Assembly (NCBI RefSeq): GCF_958295425.1
Contig: NC_081150.1
Location: 10,849,001 to 10,913,000 of the forward strand
Direction: 5' to 3'
Length of the DNA stretch: 64,000 nucleotides
From: Solea solea
Lineage: Eukaryota > Chordata > Actinopteri > Pleuronectiformes > Soleidae
The notes beneath the pieces were generated by a model. It saw only the letters and a list, made by a program, of their open reading frames with translations. It had not been told where the DNA came from and ran no database searches. Position 1 is the stretch's first letter. The number at the start of each line of letters is the position of its first letter. Positions 1 through 12,500 of this stretch are shown piece by piece. Position numbers and translations under genes: made by a program.

Positions 1-24
1 CGTTTTATGCAACTCTTCGTCCGT

Positions 25-53
<29 letters not shown>
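25..53. repeat. (CA)n microsatellite
   Basis: An uninterrupted run of CA dinucleotides. It lies in what would be intron 2 or the downstream flank of the minus-strand Fos-like gene. Confidence 0.9.
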
Positions 54-55
<2 letters not shown>

Positions 56-556
56 GGCTCGTTACTCCAACACTAATTATGACTCAAGGCACCAATTAGA
101 CAGTTTACTCTCCCTGCAGTCACTTACACTGCTGCTGCTGCTGCTCACTACTTTAATTTTACATAACTGTAAAAAACACATGTTCAAATATCGCGATACT
201 ACGAACTAAGCAATTCGGATTGATTGGTTTACTAGGTTATACTGATATATTATTCCTTTATAGATGAGTTTTTTTGTATTTTATTATTATATTTGATAGC
301 TGTTTACATATTTCAATGTTGATATTTTGTTATTATTGTGTTTGCCTATAATCTATATTCTGAGTACAAGTGCCTGACACTGCACGTTTACCATGTTCCT
401 ATTACATTTGCACATCGTGTTCATATTTCTATTGGTATGTATTTATTATGACATTCTTCTATTTGTATTGTCAGTTTGTTTTTCCCCCAGTGCGAATGTG
501 TAGAGCACGTCTTATGTATATTTCCTCTCCCCCACCCTTGTTTGTTTGTTTCATAC
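54..556. other. AT-rich non-coding stretch at the left edge
   Basis: No exon could be recognised. I looked on the minus strand for the basic-region/leucine-zipper exon that should follow the Fos-like exon 2, and it is not here. The stretch is therefore either a long intron 2 or the place where the gene is broken. Confidence 0.5.
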
Positions 557-1279
557 CTGCTCCTTCTGTGCTTTCCTGCTGGAGGACTTCGCCTTGTTTG
601 CACCTGAAGGCTGTGGAGGTGGTGATGGCGGTGTGCACCGCGTCTTGGTCCTGGCACGAGGACGTGACGGAGAGGCGGATGTGATGACTGCCGGCTGCAC
701 CATCCACCTCAGATCAGGCGAGGTTGAGACTGTAGTCACGGTCGGAACAAAGGTGTCTGCTGCACTGGTGTCACTGTCCTGGAGACATGAGACAAAACAC
801 ATGTGATATTAAGAATTCACGCGACCTTTAGCTGCAAATCATGGGGAAAAAAAATGTCCAAAATCAATACAGGCTGTGCATTTTTTCAAATCCCTTTCAC
901 CTATCATCATCATCATCATCATCATCATCGTCACTCTAAAACGAAAGGTCACAGACATGAAGTGTAATATTTTCAGTTTGGATGCTGAATTATTTGATGC
1001 ATTATGTGTTTGTGTGGAATCATTTCTCAATGAACCTAAGATGTAAATGATGTCTGTAAAATGGATTAATTAACAATGCATGGATTATCCTGCAGGATGT
1101 GATTCCGTGTGGGATTATTTGATAGATGCCGGGTTGCTCCTGTATACCTTGACGCTGCTGTCCACTGATGATGAAAGCCAGTGGGGAGGATGCAGGCTGC
1201 AGCCGGGGGTGTCCCCGCCAGGCGATGCTGTGCTGCAGCTGGACGATGAGTCGAACTCAGAGCTGGAGTCTGGATGCAT
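557..1279 (-). CDS. Fos-family transcription factor, 5' part (exons 1-2), cut by the window start
   Basis: Fos proteins pair with Jun to form AP-1 in the nucleus. Two minus-strand coding exons are visible: 1148-1279 (44 codons from the ATG) and 557-778 (74 codons). Both end at GT donors and exon 2 begins after a CAG acceptor, with phase 0 throughout, exactly as in the c-Fos gene at 6.8 kb. Exon 1 carries [12 protein letters not shown], close to [11 protein letters not shown] of the neighbouring c-Fos. Exon 2 carries [20 protein letters not shown], the conserved Fos N-terminal block, and ends in KEQ where c-Fos ends in AEQ. The bZIP and C-terminal exons are not in the window. The gene is head-to-head with fosab. 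It could be a Fos-like paralogue or a decayed copy; open frames, good splice sites and a TATA box favour a real gene. I cannot name the paralogue with certainty. Confidence 0.72.
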
Positions 1280-1452
1280 GTTGTCATCTAAATTATTTTT
1301 TTTTTTTTTAAATATCACTGAATACAAGTAATAACTGTGTTTATCTTTTCTCCTTTTAAATTAGATAGATTTTATTTATAAAAAAAACCGCAGACTTGTA
1401 TTCCATTTGCCGGGTTCATAGATGATAACTGTTCACATATAGTGAGGCCCGC

Positions 1453-1460
1453 CTTTTATA
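1453..1460 (-). promoter_or_regulatory. TATA box of the minus-strand Fos-like gene
   Basis: On the minus strand the sequence reads CTATAAAAGGCGGG. TATAAAAG lies about 175 bp before the ATG. The fosab TATA box lies about 210 bp before its ATG, so the layout is similar. A degenerate CArG box, CCATAATGAG, lies at 1606-1615 and a CRE-like TGACGTA (minus strand) at 1731-1737. Confidence 0.55.
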
Positions 1461-2190
1461 GTGAGCTGGAATTTTATGAATGAAATCTGTGTGGTGAGAC
1501 TGAACCATTTCACAGAGGGAGGGAGGGAGGGAGGGGGAAAGGTGGGGGGGAGCAAGGAGGTGTTTTCCAGTTTGACATTTAAAAACCTTAGAGGAGTGCG
1601 AATGTCCATAATGAGAGGTCCCTTTTTTTGTTTTTGAAAACGCGTTTAATCCACGCAAACGTGAAAACAGCACGCGCGCGCGTGAAGCGACACCCCCGTC
1701 TGCGAGAGGTGCCCACCGCCGTGAATGAACTACGTCACTTCATGTATGCAGCATCTGCATCATACATCATGTTCCCCTTCATGTGCACGTTGTGTGCGCG
1801 AGACGCATTTCAAGTGTGTTGGCAGAAATGTCCTTGCGCGTGAGACAAGGTTATTATTACTTTCCATAAATATTTTTATATATGGTAATAATAAATCATT
1901 TGAAACAAGGTTCAATACTTAACTGTTCCCCTATTATGAAACAATGCTGATGGATTATATCACGGCTACAATACAATGTTTTAAACAAGTTCACCCACTC
2001 ATCATTTGTGATGATGATGATGATGATTTGATTCATGCATAAATCTCTCATCACATCACAGGGTGATTGTACAGTCAATAGTGATAAATACATCCCACTA
2101 CTTTTCACCTGTCTCTGCATATGATGAGGACTTCAGCAACAGAACTGTCGTTGGAGAAAAGCAGCCAATCACCAGAATGGACCAGTCGAA

Positions 2191-2207
2191 CCATATATGG
2201 TGTTTCC
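2191..2207 (-). promoter_or_regulatory. Serum response element (ETS + CArG) of the Fos-like gene
   Basis: CCATATATGG at 2191-2200 is a perfect SRF CArG box. On the minus strand it is preceded by an ETS core GGAA (2207-2204) with a 3-nt gap. This is the ternary-complex-factor/SRF arrangement known from c-fos, pointing towards the minus-strand Fos-like gene about 730 bp downstream of it. Confidence 0.55.
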
Positions 2208-2274
2208 GGGGAAAGAATGTGGCGAAGGGGGGAGGGCGGGGGGCGCTTCGGAGCGCAGAAGGACATAGACTGTG

Positions 2275-2912
2275 AGTGTCCCACTCACCCCCTCCTTCAC
2301 TCATTCACACATCAGTCACAAAAGAAAGTGAAACACGCACAAAAGAAGCTTGTGTGTGTGTGTGCGTGTTTGTCTGGTATTCCTTATGTTGTGGGGACCT
2401 AAATCTGCTCACATGATGGGGACTGTCTTCCTTATGGTGAATTACTACATTTTAAGGTGAGGACATGTTTTAGAGTGAGGTTAAGGTTAAGGTTAGGATT
2501 AGGATTAATATTAGAGTTACTCCCCGAATGTAAATCAATGCAATGTCCTCTGAAGTCATGGAAGCCAGTGTGTGTGTGTGCCACTCACCCCCTCCCTCAC
2601 TCATTCACACATCAGTCACGAAACAAAGTGAAACAGGCTAAAATGAAGCTCCTGTGTGTGTGTATTTAAATCTGTTTACATGGTCAAATTATGATGACTT
2701 GTCTCTCTTATAGGGACAGAAAGACCAAGTCCCCATAACATAAATAACTACATGTTTTGGGTGAGGACATGTTACAAAGTTGCTAAGGTCAGGGTTAAGT
2801 TAAGGTTAAGTTCAGGGTTAGGATTAGGCCATGTAGTGAGTAAGTCTCCAGGAAATGAATGCAAGTCAATGCAATGTCCTCTGAAGTAATGGAAACCAGT
2901 GTGTGTGTGTGA
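2275..2912. repeat. Two tandem copies of a ~300-bp fish interspersed repeat
   Basis: Units at about 2275-2575 and 2576-2912 share a CACTCACCCCCTCC block, a GT run, a 'gtggggac' block, TTAAGGTTAGG-like repeats and an end reading TGCAATGTCCTCTGAAGT. This GGGGAC/TTAGGG-rich family is common in teleost genomes. The TTAGGG-like stretches belong to the repeat and are not telomeric. Confidence 0.7.
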
Positions 2913-3167
2913 TAGCAGACACATGAGACTATTGTTGAAACATAAAGGAGGACCAACACTGCACTTAACCCACATCTGCTACTTATATAATATAATATCA
3001 TGTATATCATCACATATAGTTGCTGCTTTTCTATAAATGCACCTTTAACTGGTTGATTCTGTTCCCACGGCTGGTGCACTTTATTATGCAAGCATTATTT
3101 TGTTGCACGGCATTCATCAGCTCCTCTATATGAAAAGTGGGTGAAAATGTTATATTTAGGTCTCAGG

Positions 3168-3489
3168 TGACGTCACAGATCCACTGAAGTGAAAGGAGTG
3201 GATGGTGAATAGAGGGGGGCGTCGCTGTGTTCAGAGGGGCTGCGTTCCCCTCTGCTTCCCGGCAGTCTCTCCCCCCCTCTGAGCTCGTTTACCGGCACAT
3301 CATTATGGTGGTCAACTCTGCTACTGCTGCCGCTGAGCGCTTCAAGGCGGTGGGTGGTGGTGGGGGTCAAAGGTCGCATACAACTGCAGACGCCCTGCGC
3401 CACAGCTCAAAGCCTTGTTGTTCTCATCAGAGCAACTTGAGCGTGATCGCACACAGACTGCAGGTTTATTTTTAGACTCTGTGACGTCA
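3168..3489. promoter_or_regulatory. Candidate fos upstream enhancer: two CREs and a MEF2 site
   Basis: There are full CREs TGACGTCA at 3168-3175 and 3482-3489, and a MEF2-consensus TTATTTTTAG at 3466-3475 just before the second CRE. The block between them is GC-richer than its surroundings and has only short unconvincing frames. It lies about midway between the two Fos-family genes. Enhancer function is inferred from site content; mammalian fos has activity-regulated enhancers bound by CREB, MEF2 and SRF. Confidence 0.45.
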
Positions 3490-3499
3490 ACGTTCAAAG

Positions 3500-4630
3500 T
3501 TCATGTAAAACAGGTAAATGGATTTAACTTCACAGCTGCTCGAGAATGGCTTGTGTTATAACAAGATAATTATAATATACATTTAATGGCCTAAAGATTA
3601 TTAAATACATATAAAGTTAATCAATAGAATAAACAGTCAGATAAGGAAATGGTTATTAATTATTATTCAGTTTTATTTACAGGACTTTTGAATGATCTCC
3701 ACTGTAATGTATTTTATTTATTTATCTATATATATATTTACTTGTTATAATCAAGATGTTTATCATTTCTATCCTAATTTATGATTTTATCTTTGTTTTG
3801 AAACAGTTTTAAATTGTTTCCATTCATTCCCATTTAAGCTGTTTTAAAATTGTGTGAATTACCAATGAAATTGTCACAAACTGTTTGCTGTAATGTTGTT
3901 TTTATAGTTTTTATCTTTTTTTATTTTAATGCCCATTGAAAAGTGTAGTAAAAGCTGTGTTAACTGTTATATAACTGTTTTATTAGTTGTAATGTTATTT
4001 TATGGTTTGTTGTCTCTGTTTTAATTCCAACTGAATTTGTTTTCAAACAACAGTTGAAACCTGTTGTGTCATTTATGTTTCCTGCTGTTTTGTTTTGGTA
4101 GTTTTTCCTGTACAGAAATGCACTGTATAAAACTACACTGTCCTGCTGCTAAGTACTTTGCGAAATACAAATGACAAAGTGCTTCACAGTGTCACCAGAT
4201 AAAACAGGCAACATACAGGTCACAGACATCAGCAGAATAAATAAAACCATCCATTTTAATTCAGATTTAGATCATTTGTCAGAACATAAAACCATGTAAG
4301 AAGTGCAGAATTAAAACTTGGATAAAAAAACAGGAACGTTTTCAAACACATCTCTGTACAAATGCACGTTTAATTCAGTGTATTCTGTTGATTCCTGCAT
4401 CCTAACAACTTAAAAACACACTTTGTTCAGGACACACAGTTCAGGTCAGAGTCGCTGGTTGGCTGCTCCTGCCAACCACTCAAACAAAATAATCAAACAA
4501 CCCAGAAGACACTGCTGTGGTTGTTTGGTGTCCTCTTTCACTGCACACACACACACGGTTACTGACTCCACGGAGAGAGTATCTGTCTGACAGGAGCTCT
4601 CACTCTGACACTGTTTCCCCACACCCAGAT
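3500..4630. other. AT-rich intergenic DNA
   Basis: No gene was seen. The stretch from 3.7 to 4.2 kb (long T-rich runs, 'tgctaagtactttgcg') has the look of an old retroelement tail, but I cannot assign a family. Confidence 0.4.
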
Positions 4631-4638
4631 GTTTCGGT

Positions 4639-4781
4639 TGACGCAATAACGTGTTTTTTTATATCGTGGGAGTGTCGTTTTACGTGGTTGAGTGGCCCGT
4701 CGTCACAACACAGACGATCTTCGTTGCCATGCAAATTAAGCACGTCACTGACGCGAAGGGGTGGAGTGTTGCCTCGGCAAC
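4639..4781. promoter_or_regulatory. RFX X-box with POU octamer and CRE-like sites
   Basis: GTTGCCTCGGCAAC at 4768-4781 is a perfect 14-bp RFX X-box palindrome. Upstream lie a consensus octamer ATGCAAAT (4729-4736) and several TGACG/CGTCA half-CREs (about 4639, 4701, 4743 and 4750). No exon is seen next to it, so it is either a distal fos-locus element or the promoter of an unrecognised transcript. Confidence 0.5.
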
Positions 4782-4799
4782 CAGGAATGTTAAACAAAA

Positions 4800-6320
4800 C
4801 ACGAGCGCGGGAATTAAGACACTGCCCCTTTAACCTACTTTGAAGAACTTTCACACAATGACACAATGACTGGCACTTTATTACCTTTATTAACGACACA
4901 TTGACACAGTGAAGTGGTCATTTAATTTAAAAATAGTTTGGAGGTGTCATGTTTTTAAAATAGAAATATAACACAAGGTGAGATTGTGGAATATTGAAAT
5001 GATGTCTGTCTTTGTGGGACATTCTATGTGCTATGCATTCAAATAAATCTGCAACAAATACAACTACAAACACAATGGTGCATCAGCAAAAATGTGAATG
5101 TGCAATCACTTCAATAAATAACACTTACAATGAATGAAGTTAATTCTAACTACAGTTGGCAACTTATCTAAAGACAGTTTTCTATGTGTGTGTAATTAAA
5201 GTTGTTTATATTGTAAAGCCACTGAGTAATCCAGGTAAACAATAATAAGAGCAGCTACAAGTCAATTCATGTGTTTTCTCTTGGGTGAGGTTTGAGGATT
5301 CCCTCTCCCACACTCCTCCTCGCAGAGGGAAACACCTCTGTTGTGGGCAAGTCTGAACACTGCTCACACTGTTGTGGAAAAGTACACTTCACAAACCAGT
5401 TATCAGCTCGTTCTGCAACCCAACACACCTTCACCCAATTGCGCACACAAAGGTACAATGAGTGCCTGGAGGAAGAGTACACACGTAAGTGTGTCTGCAC
5501 TGACATGCATCTATGGTGTGTGTTTGCACACAGTTCTGCATGGCGTGGTAATTAACACACATTCCTCTGTGTCCTTCCAATAAAATAAAGAACATTTGAT
5601 AGTAGATAAGAGAGAGTTTCACTTGAAAAAGACGGTTATTAATTACGGTTTAAAGATGTGCCTACACATGAACATAACCTATGCTTTAGGCTACAGGTTT
5701 TTGTTTTTTTGTTTTTTTAAATTGAAATGTGCATTTTTCAAATCAGCATCTTTAAATCTTCAATGGTGCTTGGTATTTAGGATTTGACTCAATATTTAGT
5801 CAAACTCGAAACTCTTTTCATTATATGCGAAAATTGAATGTGTTTGTTATACTATAGTGTGTGTACGTGTGTGTATGTTTTGGTGTCACATTTATGTTGT
5901 GTAATAAGAATTGTCATAAAGTTTGCCTGAACTGAATGACTCAGCAAAAGCCACTAAACTGCAGTAAATCATACAAAATAATTCACAAATTGTATTGAAA
6001 CCCCATATAATTATATCTCAGTGAAGATGTGAAACATATTCTTCATATAGGTGGATAATAATAATGATATGTTTAAGAATAACATGGCAAAGATAACTGT
6101 GTAGCAGTTCATTATGTTTGTTTGTTTGTTTGTTTGTTATACTTCGTTCAAAATATTCAACTTTGGGTGTGGGATGAGCTTTTGTTGACCGTTATCACAC
6201 TTTATTCACTTTTCACAGCAGCCCTGTGTGTGTGTACGTGTGTGTGTTTGTTGTCTTACATAACGTCATGTCGTTGTCCGCCAAACTCGGAATGTGCGCT
6301 TCCGAGCAGAGTCCGCCCCT
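4800..6320. other. Intergenic DNA upstream of fosab
   Basis: AT-rich, with GT runs near 6230-6250 and a TTTG run at 6117-6138. No gene or convincing repeat family was recognised. Confidence 0.4.
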
Positions 6321-6324
6321 TTTA

Positions 6325-6354
6325 CAGGATGCACCATATTTGGTATATGACGTA
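6325..6354 (+). promoter_or_regulatory. fos serum response element with adjacent AP-1/CRE-like site
   Basis: CAGGAT (6325-6330, ETS/TCF half) is followed by CCATATTTGG (6334-6343, CArG box for SRF) and then TGACGTA (6348-6354). This matches the known c-fos layout of TCF site, SRE and 3' AP-1-like (FAP) site. It lies about 255 bp before the TATA box. Confidence 0.85.
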
Positions 6355-6570
6355 CTGGGGATCCCGTTTCTGGAATATTCCATTCCTTCAGGGGTGAGCG
6401 TAGAAAACACGATTAAAATGTGACTTTTCGCGGTGCAACGACACACAAACATAGTGTGAATTAGATGTCTAGTGTATTTTGACATTGTAGCAGCGGTGTT
6501 ACTCGTTTTAAAGTCGCTGTTTTCAGTGTTTTCCCTCCCTCGGTGTCCGCACGAAGAGCACTCCCCGTTG

Positions 6571-6605
6571 TGACGTCACAGAGCAGGTCTCACCGGCTAT
6601 ATAAA
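6571..6605 (+). promoter_or_regulatory. fos core promoter: CRE and TATA box
   Basis: A perfect CRE TGACGTCA lies at 6571-6578 and TATATAAA at 6598-6605. A CRE about 60 bp before the start site is a hallmark of c-fos and binds CREB. Transcription probably starts near 6630, giving a 5' leader of about 180 nt before the ATG at 6811. Confidence 0.85.
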
Positions 6606-6810
6606 CGCTCCGTGTTTCCTGAACTGGCAGACAAACTTTGAGTGAACTCACAGAGCAACAACAAGAGAGAACAGAGCGGGAGCAGCACTTAACAACTCAC
6701 AAACCTACCGAAGGGGATTTTACTCGTCTCAAGTTCACACACAACCTGACAGTAGAGTTTGCTTGGACCTCCAGTTTTCTCCTTCTTTTGCTTTCGTCTT
6801 CTTGGGAACG

Positions 6811-8661
<1,851 letters not shown>

Positions 8662-9190
8662 AGACTTCCAGAAACAATAATACTTCCGACCAAGCACGTT
8701 TTTCTCAATGTATGAGACAAATGTGCAGATCATAGGGCTATGGAATGGACAAAATTATTTACTACATTATTTGCCTTTATCTATACTTGCCTATTACACC
8801 AATGTAGCAAGTTAAAAAGCATGTTTTAACTAATACCACCTAGTGATTTAATTAAGTTAATATATGATTTAAATGGTGCTAGATGAGAAACATTGTTGTA
8901 GTGTTGATGTGTGTTCAGAGCAATAGCTATATTATTGATCCAGTTTGTTTTCTGGTTGATGGAAATTTGAGAGTAATTGTGAACCTTTTGTGAAAATAAC
9001 AAAAACAAGAAAAAAACAAAACAATAACTGCTGTGCGTTGTCTTAACCATGGTCTGAGTGGTCTTATCTTAGTATATGAAGTTTTCTGTGAAAACATTAG
9101 TGCTTTTAATTTATGAAATTTTCAATTTATTTTTTTACACAGAGTAACAATTAATGTTGTTTGTAAGAGATGTAAATAAAAAAAACTATA
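8662..9190 (+). other. fos 3' UTR with poly(A) signal
   Basis: AT-rich, with several ATTTA or TTATTTA motifs (for example near 8755-8770) of the kind that destabilise fos mRNA. AATAAA lies at 9175-9180 and is the likely poly(A) signal. Confidence 0.7.
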
Positions 9191-9467
9191 GTGATATTTA
9201 AATTCACCTCACTTTGTCTGGCCCGTTATCTGTGGATCTCCTTATTACCATTATATATATAAATATATATATGCACACACACACAAACATGTGCATTTGT
9301 CTATATGTGTAAATTATAGTCAAACAGAGCAGCAGCTCTGTCATAACACATAATTAAAACTGCGTCTAAAATTAGTCTCTATAAGGAATAGACGTTTTTT
9401 TTCTTGCACCTCCACTGGCTCTATTTATTTTCTGTCTGTTGCCAAGGATAACTAAACGTCAGGGCTC

Positions 9468-9554
9468 TGACGTCAGTGCGTTCTTTCCATTTTTATTTTT
9501 TTAAATTCTGCAATCCCAGCGCGGTGACGTTGAAACTTCCATGCCCAAATATGG
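9468..9554. promoter_or_regulatory. Candidate fos downstream enhancer: CRE and CArG box
   Basis: A perfect CRE TGACGTCA at 9468-9475, a half CRE TGACGTT near 9525, a reverse ETS core TTCC near 9537 and a perfect CArG box CCAAATATGG at 9545-9554 all fall within 90 bp, about 300 bp past the poly(A) signal. A second CRE+SRF module 3' of the gene suggests an activity-responsive enhancer; this is inference from motif content. Confidence 0.5.
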
Positions 9555-9599
9555 AGTAGTAGGCGGGCTGTTGTCTGGCTGTGGAGCGCGGACGTGCAT

Positions 9600-12500
9600 C
9601 GCAGTAAGAGACACCCTCTTTCTTCTGGGTCTTGTTTGTGACATTTTCTGCTGCACAGAGGAAATAGAGGTGATTGGTTTTGTAATGTTTCGTCGCTGCA
9701 TGACGACTCGCGCTCTGACTCTCGGTTACATTGAACCTCATAGACGTCGGTTTCATTCTTACTGTGGTCTCGATAGGTTTCACTTCACTCTCTCCAATGT
9801 CGCACGTGATTTACAACACAGAGAAGGAAAGACAGAGAAACCGAGTCCTCAGAAATGAGTGGTTCAAGCACACAGACTGCAGTCTGGACCTGACCTTCAT
9901 TAGCGCTTCTTGGAAGTGGACTTGAGCTCGCAGACAGCTGGAGGTGATTCTCTGCAGAGTGGTTTTCTCTTACATCTCTTATTTCCCCGCCACGCACACT
10001 CTACAGTAAATCCACAGCTGATGGGAAGCACAGACAGACAGACAGGTGTCTACATCACATCAAAATGTCTGGTTAGAGTAAGATCTGAACATGATGTGAA
10101 AGTATCTAATTTGGAATATCATAAGAACATAATTCACACATAATAATATATAGTTTTTCAGTTGTTGCTAATAAAGAATGAGTACTAATTGTAGATGCAC
10201 TATGATTTGCATTAGGTACACATGTCACAGTGGCAGGAGTGGTAACACGTACAGGACATTTTCACCCAGAGAACAACTGGGTTGGATATTGTCTTATTTT
10301 ATCGTGTCTATTCTCTGTAAATCTTAAAGAGGGTTGTCTCTGAGAATCCCAGTCACTTACATCACCTTTCTCCCCCATTCTGATGCTGAGAGATCATATA
10401 TTTGTGTTGAACAGGTGTACCTAATAAAGTGCCCATTTCCGTCTGAATGTTTAGACATGTCTTCTTCATTATCATTGTTTTAGTTGCAATTAAACAAACA
10501 AGTGCAACCTCAGGTGCATGTAAGGGGGGGTTCTTGTGCATGTTAAGCTCTGTACACACGAATGCACTCCTGTTCTAACCGGAAATGGTTAGTTAGATGA
10601 CTTATCTTTAAACATGAAGACATCACTGAGACAGAGATTTCAAATTTTGGGCTTTATTCAAGTGGATGTTCCATGACTGCGTTATTTGGCAGCACGGACA
10701 AAAAACATGCCAATTATGCAACAGTGCATTTGTTACGCAGTTTGTGATTTTTTTTTTTTTTTTTTTCCGAAAAAAGAAAAATCCTCCCGCTCCCTTGTAT
10801 TTGTCATTCTTTCACCTCACTTGCTCATTCCACCTTTTATCAATATTGCCCCACTTAAAGTGTCACTGGAAAGCACATTGCCTAATGGTTTTACACAGGA
10901 AGTGCGTAGCATGCTTGTGTGTGTGTACGTGCGTGCACATGTGGGACACTCTGAATGGAAGACTACTCTCTCACACTAAGTGAAATATGCTGACGTTTAA
11001 ACCACTCCAGTCTGAACACACCCTTGTGTGCAACACGGCCGAGATATCGGCAGCGGTTGTGTCACTTCCTGTCGGCCTCCTCTTCCACAGTGAACTTATC
11101 ACAAATCAAAAGATTAAAACATTTATTATCCTTTATAGAAGTTAAGTTGCACTATTCCAGCTACCTCCCCGTTTCACTACAACGCTTGGATTATGTTTCC
11201 ACAGAAGCGTCTTGTTTTGTCACTGCTACGTGGTTGCATAACCGCTGAATTCTGAGTATCTATGTGTTTTCCTGTGCACATAAGTACGGCTCCATTTCCC
11301 CCAATTAAGCCCCTAAGTGCGACCATGCAGGCCCTAATAATGCTGTCTATTAATACCTTTCTGCCGGCCTCAGGGAGATGGGGTAGCAGCAGAAATAGCA
11401 GGTGCCTATTGCTTCTTTTAACATCAGCATCAACAGCGGTAAAATTAGACCACTATGACGCCAACCTGCGTCGATGCTGCAACCCAGGGGAGGAACCAGG
11501 CAGCGTTCGCCTGATAGAAAAAGAGAGGAGGAAACGAGAGCGAGAGGAGGAGTGGGAGGACAAGAGAAAATGATGAGTGTATGAGGATAGCAGGGAGGGA
11601 GAGGCAGACAGAGATCCCTCCCTGGGTTTAATTGTGAGCACAGTGATGATGAAACAGCTGAGTTCGCCTCAGTGCCACGACAACAAGAAATCAGTGTGGC
11701 ATTGGCTCCGAATTCAGAGAAACTCGTCCCCTGATACCTTTCTTTTGTCAAGGATACGGGAGTCTAAAGAAAGAAAGATTGCTTGAAATGTCTTTCCCCC
11801 CCCTGTGACAGAGCGTTTGTCTGAGCGACAGAGTGATACAGATATTCAGTGGTGCATCTACAATTATGCCAAATTATATTTAATTAAGCACACGACAAAG
11901 CACACGCCGTTCTCCATGTGCCTGTGTGTTCTATCGCACATGTCAGCTCCAGCAGAGACACAGAATAGATCTATAAATGCAAGGGATGTCTGTCTGCCTG
12001 TAACGGCTTCAGACTTGGCACGTTATTTGGTAAAGTAGGTGTGGGCAACAGTGTTTTTCCAGAGGGCCACACAACACAGAAGTGAAGCAAGTGAAGGGTT
12101 ACAAGTAAACGGTTTTAAAGAAAGAATAATATGCAACCTGCATGGAATTTACATTTTAAATGTCAAAATGCTGTGAAAATACAATTTCTTTATTGTGATA
12201 ATGTAATCTCACTGATAGATTCTCTGTCCTGTGCCTTAAATAAAAGTCTGACCGTGTTTCACTAGTTAAATGTGTGAAACTCAAATGTTTGGTCTGTGTT
12301 TGCAGTAACTCTGTCTCGTCATGCCTCACCGTATCAGACTTTGAACAGATTTCGACCATTTTTCTGTTTTTAATTCCTTCGTCACACCTGCTAATATCAC
12401 AGCTTAGATCTGCCTAGCAAGCTGAGCAAGCGTCAACTTGAGGTAACCCGTGATGACGTGGTGGGCTGGATAAAGCTGTCTTGTGGTGGGTGAACGACCC

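Noticed and set aside
2460..2520. TTAGGG-like repeats as an interstitial telomere
   Set aside because: They lie within a dispersed fish repeat with GGGGAC blocks and are irregular.
3227..3475. Open frame of 82 codons between the Fos genes
   Set aside because: It overlaps a CRE/MEF2-rich block, has frames on both strands, no splice context and no recognisable domain.
1..6300. jdp2 or batf, expected next to FOS in human
   Set aside because: No bZIP exon of either was found in the left 6 kb on either strand; the neighbour here is a Fos-like gene.
11350..11751. Minus-strand 133-codon frame in the fosab-tmed10 interval
   Set aside because: Low-complexity Ser/Leu/Pro composition from purine-rich DNA; no domain or splice logic. 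The DNA is better viewed as a non-coding candidate.
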